DNA from: Pisolithus tinctorius | Lineage: Eukaryota; Basidiomycota; Agaricomycetes; Boletales; Pisolithaceae | DNA length: 64,000 nt | Assembly (NCBI GenBank): GCA_024663395.1 | Contig: JANFAH010000002.1 | Span: 558,001-622,000 of the forward strand | Reading direction: 5' to 3' | Shown: piece after piece, positions 53,629 through 64,000 of the stretch | Position numbering within the stretch: the stretch's first letter is position 1 | Layout: every line of letters begins with the position of its first letter | The notes under the pieces: generated by a model | Seen by the model: the letters and a program-made list of their open reading frames with translations, nothing else | Told to the model about the DNA's origin: nothing | Databases searched by the model: none | Position numbers and translations under genes: made by a program

Positions 53629-55442
53629 TGGTCACACACCAAAGGTGTTTGGTGAGGTGGACATGGATACAGCTGATGAATGGAGATAAAAATCATAGCC
53701 CTCATGTGAAGAAGGACTGCCAGAAATGTCAGTAGTCATCCCTTGCACAAGAACAAGTTGTCAATGCCAAAGAAAAAGGAGGAAGTGAGTTAAGTGCTGG
53801 TTAAAATTCTTAAGCACCCATGTATGGCATTCTGGTTTTTGACATATCTCCACCATTTCTGCAGATACCAAAACCATTCCCCCACTCGCTTGTAGTGCTC
53901 AGCCATGTGATCCTACCTTCCAAAATTGGAGAGGGTCTGTGCACTCCACACATTTCTACAGCACTCCCTCCAAAAGATGCTCATTTTGCTAATTCTTCTG
54001 ATATGGCCACCTCCACATCAATCATTTCACTGGTCCCCTTTGCTAGGGACCATGGCTACATATATCTACCAGGCGTTCCTACCAGCTTCCATCCTGAAGT
54101 GTCCTGGTACATCCCATCCTCATCTGCCCCCTCCCAGCCCATCCAGCTTGGACAGCACATTCTTTTTGTCAGTATGACCTCTAGGAGGATGTTCTTTGGT
54201 CACCTCAGGTCTGTCATTCATTTAGAAAGGTCTTATGTGGTCGTTTCAGTCTCTCCAGTCCAAGAAGCATATGGATCCTTCTGCCCTGCTCCCTGCAACA
54301 TCTTCATACCAGTCTCATCCATCATTCTCCCAAAATTGTGACAGCTACAGTATAATCTACTGTTCTCCACTCTCCCTGATCACATCCATGATGAGTATGA
54401 TGCACATCTTGCCTCCTTATTGCAAGATACAACAGAAGATGTTCCCCCTTCATCCTCTCTTCCAACAGAGCCTCATTCATGAAGTATCTATTTGCTTCAC
54501 TGAGAGGATGGTTTGGGGGGGAAAGTTGTGATCCCCTATGCTCCTGTCACCCCACAGACCCCCAAAGCTTGACCCCTGTTGACATCTGACTCACCCTGTC
54601 TGCTTTTGGATGTACTGTATCAGCATCAGATCAGCACTGCCTCTCTGTCATCCCACTTTGGCCCAAAGGAGATCTCTTTGAGATGTGACATGCACAGCCT
54701 CCCCCTAATGCAGTTCCAGTGCACTTTCCCAGTTCCTGACATTACTTGACTCATACTTTGACATTCTGACTGTCTTTGACTCACCTATTGCCAATACTTA
54801 CCAATCTTTTGACCTTGCTTACTGATTCTTCACTTTTTGGCTTACTTATCCTTACCAATGCTTACCAATGCTTTCCAAGATGATTACCCATCGCTTACAT
54901 TCCTTACTCATCAGTTACCAATCACTTACCAAGTGTTTGCACCTTGTTTTCCATAGGCAACACCCCTGTACTGTATATAAATCACTGTACTTAGATAGCT
55001 GAATAAAAGAGAAGATGTCAGAGAGCCCCTCTTGCTTGCATTTTATCATCACTCAGTAAATCATTCAGCAGCTTCAATAGTTGAGACTTTATTAAGGGTC
55101 TAACTATCATCTACTTCACTTATTATCATATATCATCAATCTACTTCACTCCAAGCCCTTCCTGAGCTCAGTGCAGCTCAGGACATTGAATTAAGTCATC
55201 ATCCATCCTTCTGTAGGCTGACAGCAGTCTACCCCATCACAATCTACCGCATTCTTGCTCCCTCTTTGTCAGGAGCACCCCCAACCCTCAGCACTTGTCT
55301 TTGAGTGTTGTAGCTTGCAAAAACCCCTTCAAAGAACAGGTCCCACCATCCAGGTACCGCTTAGGAACACCACCACTTACTTTCATCATCTTCTGTGTTG
55401 GTCTTGGTTGGTTTCCACCACTGAACCTCACTTTGACTCACA
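53629..55442 (+). repeat. Old, decayed LTR of family A
   Basis: Colinear with 33372-35225 from CACACACCAAAGGTGTT to the end ..CTTTGACTCACA. It includes the TATATAAA box (about 54976) and the LTR-encoded ORF. Nearly all former CpG sites are TpG or CpA. It lacks about 38 bp near 53685 that in young copies contains a palindromic module. No matching target duplication remains. Confidence 0.88.
54003..54482 (+). pseudogene. LTR-encoded ORF, old copy with one nonsense codon
   Basis: Aligned codon by codon with 33775-34254, the frame has the same 480-nt length, the same start (ATGGCC) and the same stop (TCATGA). A single internal TGA (54339-54341) replaces CGA. Many differences are at third positions, while blocks such as RLERSYVVVSVSP remain recognisable. 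This points to past selection on the protein before decay. Confidence 0.7.
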
Positions 55443-56156
55443 CTGCCATGCAGCTGTGTTGCCCATACTGCTGATGGATAGGCTTTGGACAGCATATGCC
55501 ACCCTTGTGCAGTCACTGCAAGCATGGTCAACATTAGTGGTGACAGGAATGTCTCAAAAGCTGACCCATTCCAATTCCCAAAATCACTAATGCAAAACTT
55601 GTTGAGGAAACTGTAGATGCGAATGGACACCAGGAACAACATGTCACTTGGTTTGGGAACAGGCAAGGTTTTGTAGACAAGCATATGCAAGCATCTTCAG
55701 TCAGGAGTGCTTGGATGTTGGGCAATAGTTGCCCATTCAATCATCTGGCAAAGGGAGCTGGGAAAGTGTTCCCACTGCAGGAGCTCATGAATGGGCATGT
55801 GATTTTGGATGATGGTTTGCAAGTCATCTGACCACAGGTCAGCACCAAGTAAGTGATTTGGAGATGGTAAGAAAGACATGGGGGAATGGGGTTTGTAGAT
55901 TGTGCATGCACTTGATTTTAAATCAGCGGTCACCTTCGATGCTGAGTAAAGGAAATAGGAGATACCAGATGAGATGAGGTGTGTAAAGGAGAACATGATG
56001 TAGGCAATGACATCAGTGCAGGGTTGAGTCACCATCTGTGTAAGCAACAGCAGAAGAGTTCTCAACCTGTGATGAAGTAGATGTCAATGTCAGCATTGCA
56101 GAGAGATGGTGCTCAGTGAAGTGTGTGGCTGTGGTGGTGTTGAGGTTTGCTAGGCA
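55443..56156. other. Region between old LTR and Helitron; possible Helitron 3' end
   Basis: A minus-strand ORF of 122 aa (56065-55697, MRTLLLLLTQMVTQPCTDVI) has no recognised family. The Helitron 3' terminus (a hairpin followed by CTRR) should lie here but could not be fixed by eye. Confidence 0.35.
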
Positions 56157-57863
56157 TCATAACTCATTGTGAAGATTTTGCTGCAAATGGCCAAGGGTGC
56201 AGTGAGTGGAGAAGGGCTGTAAGATCACAAGGGTGGAAAGGGATTGTGCATGGGATAACATGATGTATGTGTGTTGGCCTCCTCTTGCACTAGCTAAATT
56301 GACAATCACTTTATTGAGTGTGGTGCCTTGCGCCCTGTAGTCTGTGAATGCCCACCCTGGCACTATGGGAACCTGGCAGCAAGTGATCTGGAATCTCCCT
56401 GCATGCTCAGAAAAGTAGGAGAAGGAACATGTTTGAGGGAAAATGGTGACAATATGTGCATCTTCATGTGGCAACTGTAATGTAGATCAGGGACAGAAAC
56501 ATAGACACACCTAAGGACACATTTCTGTCTATTGTAGAACATACAATGTCACATACAGTCCTGCATGCACCATTCACAACTTTTCCAGCTATGCAAAGAT
56601 TTTCTGTGATCATGACCAGCATTCCTGGCAGGAGGGGGAGATGACCAAGGAAATCCTTGGATTCCTTTGGTCATAGCATCGCCAGACATTCGTCCTCCTC
56701 TCCAGTGAGACACTCCCCATCACAGAAGTGCTCTGCATAGCAATATTCAAACAGTTGACTGGTATCATGAGCAAATGATTTTGCCATCTCCTTGTTCCAA
56801 CAATTGTGCAGTCAACATTTGCCAAAGATGATTGGGGCCTCAGAAAAATGCAGAAAATCTTCCTTCAAATTTGAACACAATTCAGAAAGCAGTCTTAGTT
56901 GCAAACACTGCCGATCAGAAGGGGGTGTGGCAGGTGATGTGGTTGCTGTTCCAAATCTTATCCAACCAAGCATTTCAATAAAGGTGGGGTCTGCTCTTGC
57001 TTGCTTGTTTTTGACAAGTTGAACTACATGAGTCAAGGATCTCCATAGAAAGGCTCTGAAAAGACAGTGTTGAGCTTTCACAGTTTCAAAAGTACACCTC
57101 ACTAAGTTATTCATGATGGCATGCAAATACAAGGCAGTACCACTCACAGGCCAAAGTTGGGCCATATCACCAGTGAAGATGACATTGACACCACTGAAAG
57201 GTTTATCCATACTGTCAGGATCTCCACCCTTCACAAGACTTATATGATTCACTATGTCAGAGAGCAGTTCAGCTGAAATCATCAAAACTTTGTCCAGAAC
57301 CAAATACAAGACATCTCGCCATATTTCCTGCAATTCCTCGATGTCAACATTGCCCTCATGTCTCATGTCTTTTCCCAGAGTATGTGAATTCATTAGGGTT
57401 AGTGCATGGATTGTAAAGCCATCAATGAGGCAAGTGGTTGGGAGCAACCATGTTGTGCAAATGCATCTACAATCACTTGTATAAGATGACTCTTCCTGGA
57501 TCCTCTGATTCCAGTGATAAACATCAACATCTGTTCCAGGTTGCTCCACAATGTGTGCTTAATTATTATTGTAGAGGCATGTTTTTGTTCTTCATTGTTG
57601 TATAAAGTCCACTTTGAAATCATTTGCAACAGAAAGCTTTCTTGCTCAAGTTTTTTACCCTCATCCTGGGTAACATAATGCCCACTCTCCACTGTACCTA
57701 TGTCGAGGGTAGGTGACCACCTGTTGAGAGAGGTATGAGGATGCTTTCTACTTGTCAATGCCTCATTAACATTGATGTCCTTGTTAAGTGCAGATCTTTC
57801 AGGTTGCTTGCATTTTTGCTGGGAATTCATGTATGTATTATGGCAAGAAACCTGATCTTCCAT
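56157..57863 (-). pseudogene. Helitron PIF1-like helicase region, decayed
   Basis: Minus-strand pieces in different frames follow the order of a PIF1 helicase. A degenerate Walker A, ITGIRGSRKSHLIQ, lies near 57510 (a Gly of the GxGKS motif replaced by Arg). A degenerate Walker B (YLVLDKVLMIS) follows, then NVIFTGDMAQLWPVSG (about 57190), a QHCLFRAFLWRSLTHVVQL block, and the C-terminal TDYRAQGTTLNKVIVNLASA...YIMLSHAQSL (about 56330). Frameshifts separate the parts. In Helitrons this helicase unwinds DNA during rolling-circle transposition. Confidence 0.8.
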
Positions 57864-57911
57864 ATCAAAATTTACTTCAAGGATTCAGCCATCGAAAGCA
57901 ACCAAATGCTC

Positions 57912-58829
57912 TCACTGCTTTGGATTTTCATAAAGCACCCATGACATGGCAATGATGTCCAACTCATCTTGTGGGAGGATGGCATTTCTCTGGTCATCCA
58001 TGTCACCAGAATGCAGGGACTCTGACTCACACTCATTCATTTGGTCCAGATCCAAATCAAGAATGAGTGCCTCCTTTAAGAGTTCCACATCAAATCCACT
58101 GGCATTCTGCACACAGAAGTCAGAAGAATCTTTTCCATGTGGTGTCTTCTTATTATACTCATCCTGTATGACATCCCTGGCATCTCTACACTCCAGTTCA
58201 ATGAGGAAGTTCAATATTATGCAGGAGGCTGAAGCTCCAAAGTGGTAAGCATTGAATGCCTCAGTCCAACATGAATAATCACAGAGCAGGTCCAAGGGTT
58301 TTCACCACTTGCAAAAGAGAAGCAACATTGTCTGGCAGAAGTCTTCCATGCACCAATCAACCTTGCAGGGCAAAGGAATTGATTCCCCTAGCAAAATGGG
58401 CACAACAAAGGTGTTGCACATACACAGTTTGTGAGTGTTGAATTGGGGATGCACTGGATCTGCAAATGGTGCTCGAAATCTGTGTGAATATGCTGGATGT
58501 TCAGCAGCCAAAGTTGTTGTGTCATTCTTTTGCACTGTGTGTTTTTCAAGTGCCATGTCTGTATTGTTCACAGTCCATTTGACTTTTTGCATTTGTTCCC
58601 AGAACTGCCACAGGCACATGTCTTCAAATGGTGCAACTGAGGGGTGCATTGAGTAATCCAAAGGTTCCAACACCACAGAGAGCATACCATTGGACACATG
58701 CACTGTACACATCGAACCACACACATTTCCTGGGCAATCCACATCGACATGTGCACCACAACCACAATCTCTATCAATGTGAAGCTCATGCAGCAACACT
58801 ATGTCAATAAACTCATGAAAATGGTGCAA
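57912..58829 (-). pseudogene. Helitron middle region (Rep to helicase), decayed
   Basis: Two minus-strand frames: 58829-58302 (FHEFIDIVLLHELHIDRDC, with Cys-rich GCGAHVDVDCPGNVCG) and 58295-57912 (CDYSCWTEAFNAYHFGASAS, then an acidic region). They are collinear with the segment linking Rep and PIF1 in fungal Helitrons. There are no catalytic motifs of their own. Confidence 0.65.
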
Positions 58830-59254
58830 AACTCATGGCCTGTGTAATAATCACTGCCTCTGACTAAATAGCTTATAACCTGTTGATGGGAGACCTTGCA
58901 CCTGCCCATCATAGCATTAATGGCCTTTGTCAGCAGGTTTTGTTCACACACTGCAGAGGAGGCCTCCACATTACCCAAAAAAGGCTTCTGATGACTATCC
59001 ATAGCTGCTCGAATGGCTTGAAGGCTAACATGGACCTGTAATTTGTTCTTGGTAATATAATCACTGACATAGTAAGTTGATGCCTTTGCTGCTGCACCAG
59101 ACCCAATGAACTTGATGTCCATGTTACACTGCAGGAGAAATAAAACAATTATTGATCCACAGATGATGTCACCAAAGAAGGATAGATTGTGTCTCAGGAT
59201 TGAGGTAAGACAGCACACAGACAGAACCATCAATTTGCATCTGACAATTTTCAT
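58799..59254 (-). pseudogene. Helitron Rep (HUH endonuclease) domain fragment
   Basis: A 151-aa open frame containing LQCNMDIKFIGSGAAAKA and YYVSDYITKNKLQ, which match the Rep block of fungal Helitrons. The YY..DY group corresponds to the catalytic tyrosine motif. The upstream HUH motif is not visible in this frame. Confidence 0.8.
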
Positions 59255-59658
59255 CCTTAGGTTCCTTTCCAGGGCAAAGATGCTTGAAACAAGTTAGGGT
59301 ATGTTTGTGCCAACTAACAGAGTTTATACCCATCACTGCCAGGCAATGAACAACAGATTACATTTAACTCCCAAAACAATTGAAGCATGCCCTTCTCACC
59401 AATGGTCTCAACCCTTGCCCTTGGGTCCCACTCCAGTTTTTCAGCCAAGGATGTTATGAAGGATTCAGCCTCACAAATATCACTCACAAGACTGTGGCAT
59501 CATGCAGATGGAATGGAGAATGCCACATTCTCACTTGCCACCCATTTCTGCAAGATATTCCAACATACAAAAGGGAAACTCAGGTCTTGTGTGAAGGGCA
59601 AGTCCACCTGTCACAGCAAATTCTTCAGTTGATGTTGGAAGGAAATGTGTTGCTTGGG

Positions 59659-60536
59659 TCATCGAGCTAGATGGTTAAACCCACCAATCCCCCAAGGATC
59701 AAGGTGGGGGAAGACTGCAGTCAGAAAAGCTGGTGAGTTGTCATTCATCATCTCGGAACCAGTGCAACTGACTAGAAACCTCTTGTGATCCAATGGATGC
59801 ACCAGTGCAGTCGCTTTCATAGCCCAGTGTGATCGCTTGGAGTGATCCCCATCGATGTATGCAACCATTTCCATGACAAGATCAGCTGTCATCGCAGACC
59901 AATTGCCACCATCACTGGCATTGACAGTCTCTTTGCCATCATGAAGATGAGTGATCTCAACTCCTTGCAGTATGCCTGTATCCTCTTCACCATTCACTAA
60001 TGCTGCCAAATTCTCCACACTGAATGTGATTCCATTCTTTGAATACCACTCATTGTTAGAAACCAGCCACTTGATTATGCACTTTACCCTCAATTTACTG
60101 ATGAGAACAGGCAGGAATCTCCACAAAGCCTCTGCACTGGGATGAAAGCTACCACCTGCAAACACCACACACACTGTCCCCCACAAATTGCCTGCTGTCA
60201 GTGGAAGAACATTGGACAGAGAAGTAGGATCCTGAGGCAAGGGAGCAACATTCCCTCTGTTAAACTGCTGACTGGCTTCTTCAGGAACACACCCCCTCAA
60301 ATGCTCCTAGTTTGATAATGATGAGTAATGATAGTAGTGTGACAGGTGGCAACAAACATCAGTTCCACTGCACTGCTAGTCTGTATACTTTGCAGAATGT
60401 CTTGGGGCAGCTCATTCAATGCATAATATTGAAAATTAGCTATTGTGTCCTTCAGTTGTTGTGGCAGTCTTGCCACAAGAGCCTTCCAACATGAAGAGCA
60501 CATCTGCAGCACCCTGATATCATCCAAGCAATGCAT
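59659..60536 (-). pseudogene. Helitron N-terminal DUF6570-like region
   Basis: Pieces MHCLDDIRVLQMCSSCWKAL..YALNELPQ (60536-60297) and 60300-59659 (CVVFAGGSFHP..FSVENLAALVNGEED, then WAMKATALVHPLDHKRFLVS). They are collinear with the N-terminal region that precedes Rep in Agaricomycete Helitrons, as I recall them. At least one frame change lies between them. Confidence 0.6.
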
Positions 60537-60947
60537 TGCTCAAGGACAAAGAATGGCACCTAGGTACTTTTCTACATCATACAACTGGGGTCAACATTGA
60601 GGGGGCAACCAATCATTCTTTAACATAGAAAGCATTTGTGTGCTGGGAACCATGTCAACAAGTTTGTGACACCAAACCAACTGTGCACACACCACACAAA
60701 CCCCCTCCTCAAGATGCTGTGGAGACATGGTGTTCTGCCAATCATGGATGATGTTGAATTTATCACTCAAGGATCACACCAGATGATAACTCAGAGGTTC
60801 TTCTCTGCCCCCCATAGTCAGCTTAACACAGCATGCCTGTACAACATTTCTATGCATATCTCTAAGTCTCCCTTTATTGCTCTCTAGTGAAATGGCCAGC
60901 TGCAATGCAGGTGTAAAGCATCTCCCCTGCTGCACTGATTTTAACTG

Positions 60948-61433
60948 TCAAAATATGTACAGTAGTGATGGACATGTAATGCCACATTCATGAATGTGAA
61001 GCACATCAATGCACATTGCACACTGTAGCTCACTGCTGAGAGCCATGCTGTGAAATTCTGCAATAACTCTTAGGTTGTTCACAGTAAGAAACAGGTATTG
61101 TTCCACAAGCTCACAAAGTGAGCCACTCAAACACACCAACAACGACCCTGTTGGATACAATGAACCCATACTCAAATTGTTATGCACAGCAATGCATTCA
61201 AATGTGAACTCCTGACATAAAATCTCATAGCTGATTGCTCCAACATCACTGACCCCAGCGACATCAACACACAAGCAGTGAATGCCACTGTCCATGTTAT
61301 TATGCACACTCTCAACTATGCACTCCCCAAAAAAATGTGCACAATGGTGCATCAAGAAAGAGGCATAAACCCCAACCGACTGAAATCCCATGCATGTGAC
61401 TGGATCTGGTGGCCTGGTATGATTTGTGGTCAC
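60948..61433 (-). pseudogene. Probable far N-terminus of the Helitron protein
   Basis: A 161-aa open frame with several Cys and His residues (CAMCIDVLHIHECGITC). Its position, directly upstream of the DUF6570-like region, suggests it belongs to the same ORF. There is no diagnostic motif. Confidence 0.4.
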
Positions 61434-61636
61434 AAAGAGTTTACAAACCTGGGCCTAATGGCATCCAGGAATATATCAATGATACTAGACACCTCAGGGT
61501 GATTTCAGTTATGTTCCACTACTGTTTGACCAACAGGACTGATACATACCTCTCCATAGAACCTATGCAGATGTGCAAATACCCAAACATCATTCAAACC
61601 AAACCTGCCTCCACTGTACAACTGCAACTTGGTTGT

Positions 61637-62625
61637 GGTGGGAAGGGAGCCCACACAGCCTGGAGGAAGCATTGAACCCAACTGTGTGCAACTCAAAGTG
61701 TCCACTCTCTCTAGTCCCAATTCTTTACTTCTGTCTGTGACACTTCTTGATTATTTTGTTGATACTGTTTCTGCATTGATCAATTCCAGCTCTTCTCATT
61801 GTTTTGTAGACCCATCCATAATTAAAAAATATGCTATTCCTGTTTCCTCCATTTCTCTGCCAATTCTGCTCTGCTTGTTTGATGGTAGTACAAATGCTGT
61901 CATTTCCCAAGAAGTAGATCTTTCCCTCCACTTTCCTTCTGGAAATGTCAACTCTGTTTCATTTTATGTTACTCCATTGGATTCTTCATGTTTGCTGGTG
62001 TTAGGACACAACTGGCTCACCCACTTTGATCCATCAATTGACTGAGTATTGGGCAGTATATTGTTCAAACCACTGTTACAAGGAATACCAACACCCAAGG
62101 CACCTTTGTCACCAACCTCCACTCCAGATCCAACACCCTCCACTCCATCTGCAGCTCCAACTGCACCTCTGACTGACTTGCTGCACTCCCCTCTGCTCAT
62201 CTCACTCATCAATGCTACCACATATGTATGTCAGAGCCTGTGCACTCCCTGGCTCTAGACAGTTCTGCTTACAACTCTCTGCTGATGATGTGAAGCTTCA
62301 TGCATCCTCTGCTTCTTCTCCACCTCCTGACCTCCCTTCAGTCCCTCCTGAGTATCATGAGTTTGCTGACATCTTTAGCAAAGACAAGGCTACCAAACTT
62401 CCACCACACCACTTGTCCAATCTCAAGATCAACCTCAAGGAAGGAGCTTCTCTGCCCATCAGCATGATCTACTCTCTGTCTCTGCCAGAGCTTGAAGCTC
62501 TCCACACCTTCATTGACAAGCATCTTGGCTATGATTACATCAAGCAGGCCACCTCCACTCACAGTGCCCCTGTCCTCTTTGCAAAGAAGAAAGACAGTTC
62601 ACTCTGTGTCAAGTCTGGGCCTACT
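61637..62625 (+). pseudogene. Third Ty3/Gypsy family: protease and RT start, truncated
   Basis: The plus-strand frame 61629-62045 holds a retropepsin-like segment (VSALINSSSSHCFVD; SCLLVLGHNWLTHFDP) in which the catalytic Asp-Ser/Thr-Gly triad reads Asn-Ser-Ser. A second frame (62212-62620) has PPEYHEFADIFSKDKA, LPPHHLSNLKINLKEGASLP and HSAPVLFAKKKDSSL, the pol linker and RT start typical of Tf2-type Gypsy elements. The rest of RT and integrase is missing. There is no CpG in 62041-62700. Confidence 0.82.
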
Positions 62626-62639
62626 CCAACCAACTCCAA

Positions 62640-63427
62640 TGCTAGACAAGGTCTGGGGAGAGGTTCAGAAGCAAGTCTGACAGGAAGAACTGAACTCTGA
62701 CTGGTGGAGTGTTCACAGGAATGAAGTCCACCAAGACAAAGGCAGAGCAGAGTGAGGTCATTGGGTTTAGCTTGTGCACTACCCCCTTGCATGATCTCAG
62801 CCCTTGTATTTCAGAGGGAGAGCACAGACAGATAGGATAGTTGGAGGTAACTCCAACAGACAGAAGATGGAGACAGAGGGAGTAGGAACTAAGTTGATAT
62901 TTGTACTGAAGAATAGTGGAGTACAACACATGCTTTTATACTACTACAGAGGTACAGTAACTGGAATCAGAACTGACATATGGAGACTTGTAAAATTTCA
63001 AGTAAAACTTCCTAGATGACAAATGAAGGGTAGATGGAGGACACATGAATGGGTAACATGGAACATCCCAAAAAGGGAACAGTCCAGGCACTGGACCATG
63101 TGGTGTGCATGCTGCAGAGTACCTGACTGCATGCTGTCAGGGAGAAGTCCAAAGGGTAGTCACATGACTCCACAGAGAATGGTCTGTGTGGTCCAGTAGG
63201 AGAGCAGTACAAGTCCAACAGCAGTCGGAGCAGAGATGGCTTGTAAATGACAGAAGGTGGGCAGAGTTGGTGTGGAGTGAGCAAATGACTGGCAGAAATG
63301 GGTGCAGAGTGAGTGAGGACTTAGAATGAATGCACAGTCATGACAGTGCCCCCCCCCTTAGGGCCTGAACCCCTGAAGGCCATTTGTTCAGAATGAGATC
63401 AACACAAGTCAATCATTTGAAATTGTT
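62640..63427. other. No gene recognised; possible remnant LTR
   Basis: This follows the truncated pol and holds no credible ORF. A C-run near 63350 (CCCCCCC) and the TGACAG words could be LTR remains, but no paired copy is present. Confidence 0.3.
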
Positions 63428-63539
63428 TTGATGCCTCAAGGACAATGGTTTAGCCATGGTGGAGCTCTGTTGGAGTTCACAGTACTGCTTAAAAACATGT
63501 CTCAGGGTTCTGAACCTTTGTATCCTCCCCCCACCACCA

Positions 63540-63926
63540 TGTCCACCCATCATCAGAGTAAGACCCCCCAACCAACCCCTGGCCATGTCCATGACTTGCA
63601 GATGATGAACTGGTTGTCCTTACTGATGACTCCACCAACACCAAGTGGGAGAAGACCATGGAGAAGGCTCACCAATGAGAGGAGACTGAGTGGAGAGAGA
63701 GGGAGTGTGAGGCAGAGCACAAGGCCAAGCATGAGGAGGCCAAGAGGTGAAAGGTGGAGGAGGAGCAGTTGGAGGCAGAGTGGAGGCAAAGGGTGGAGGA
63801 AGGTAGCTGAAGAGGAGGAAGCATGAAAGAAGAAGGCAGTGGAGGAGGAGGCAGAGAGGCAGAGGCAGAGGCAAAGGGCCTCAGAGGAGAGGGCCCAGGC
63901 CAGGTGGGACAAGGCCACACAAAGGT
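63540..63926 (+). pseudogene. Lys/Glu-rich coiled-coil gene, decayed, first exon
   Basis: From ATG 63540 (MSTHHQSKTPQPTPGHVHDL) a one-base frame change near 63600 leads to DDELVVLTDDSTNTKWEKTM and then a long charged helix (EREECEAEHKAKHEEAKR.. KVEEEQLEAEW..). In-frame TGA codons sit where CGA would fit. It ends at AAAG|GTAAGTGG (about 63926), a good donor. The Thr-Pro leader plus an acidic/charged helix resembles the first part of accessory genes that carry a cysteine cluster further on. If so, the cluster would lie beyond 64000. This link is an inference. Confidence 0.45.
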
Positions 63927-64000
63927 AAGTGGTGGAGTACTGTGAGTCAGGCAGAGCTGACTTGCAGTTTTATTTCCTTAGACTATGCAGCACAGTGTAT

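Noticed and set aside
53625..55446. Target duplication of the old LTR-A
   Set aside because: The flanking tetramers (TCCA and CTGC) do not match. Decay or a different end could explain this, so none was annotated.
63553..63918. Leu/Ser/Pro-rich minus-strand ORFs
   Set aside because: They are the reverse complement of the Lys/Glu-rich plus-strand gene and are compositional shadows.
1..64000. tRNA or rRNA genes
   Set aside because: No cloverleaf with A and B boxes, and no rRNA-like stretch, was found on either strand by reading. The primer binding sites only match part of a tRNA end.

Overview
The window is repeat-rich nuclear DNA from a filamentous basidiomycete, most likely a mushroom-forming Agaricomycete. 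The evidence is the mix of elements: a KDZ transposase with a CxC2 zinc cluster, a Tad/I-like LINE with RNase H, chromodomain-less Ty3/Gypsy elements and a DUF6570-type Helitron. Introns are 47-60 nt with GT-AG ends. I see no rRNA, tRNA or bacterial-style operon, and almost no ordinary host genes.

Layout. 1-640: end of an LTR of family A. 1097-3664 (-): decayed multi-exon gene of a transposon-linked family. 4266-9768 (+): spliced KDZ transposase with a solo LTR-A (6003-7849) inside one intron. 9800-10960: degenerate repeats. 11083-12819 (-): spliced gene with a Zn2Cys6-like cysteine cluster. 13220-17310: about 43-bp minisatellite, itself hit by a solo LTR-A (14260-16102).

17324-47348 is a nested stack. 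A full-length LINE (-), with a 13-bp target duplication and poly(A), holds Ty3/Gypsy element B (20242-43652, -). B's left LTR holds the full-length Ty3/Gypsy element A (20405-31902, -). A solo LTR-A (33372-35225, +) sits in B's internal region. 47567-48955 has a degenerate direct repeat around a piece of a paraoxonase-like gene. 49036-49624 (-) is a C2H2 gene, and 50041-50482 a 52-bp minisatellite of TCACGTGA-type palindromes. 51240-52564 (-) is a nucleotidyltransferase-like pseudogene, 53629-55442 an old decayed LTR-A, 56157-61433 (-) a decayed Helitron, 61637-62625 (+) a third Gypsy remnant, and 63540-63926 (+) a decayed Lys/Glu-rich gene.

Three points stand out. (1) Element B carries, antisense to gag-pol and between pol and the 3' LTR, its own TATA-driven, four-exon gene with a C-x2-C-x6-C-x7-C-x2-C-x6-C cluster and a C-terminal coiled coil. 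The module is bracketed by duplicated hairpins that show a compensatory base change. The locus at 11083-12819 has the same cysteine spacing and similar domain order. (2) The LTRs of family A encode a 159-aa protein in U3, in the position of nef or sag in other LTR elements. The old copy at 54 kb keeps it at the same length. (3) A roughly 30-bp palindromic module occurs at three sites per LTR-A and five sites in A coding sequence, in more than one frame, and is missing at one site in the old LTR.

Decay is dominated by CpG to TpG/CpA changes: stops are mostly TGA where CGA fits, LTR-pair differences are nearly all at CpG, and 62041-62700 has no CpG at all. This suggests cytosine methylation of repeats.
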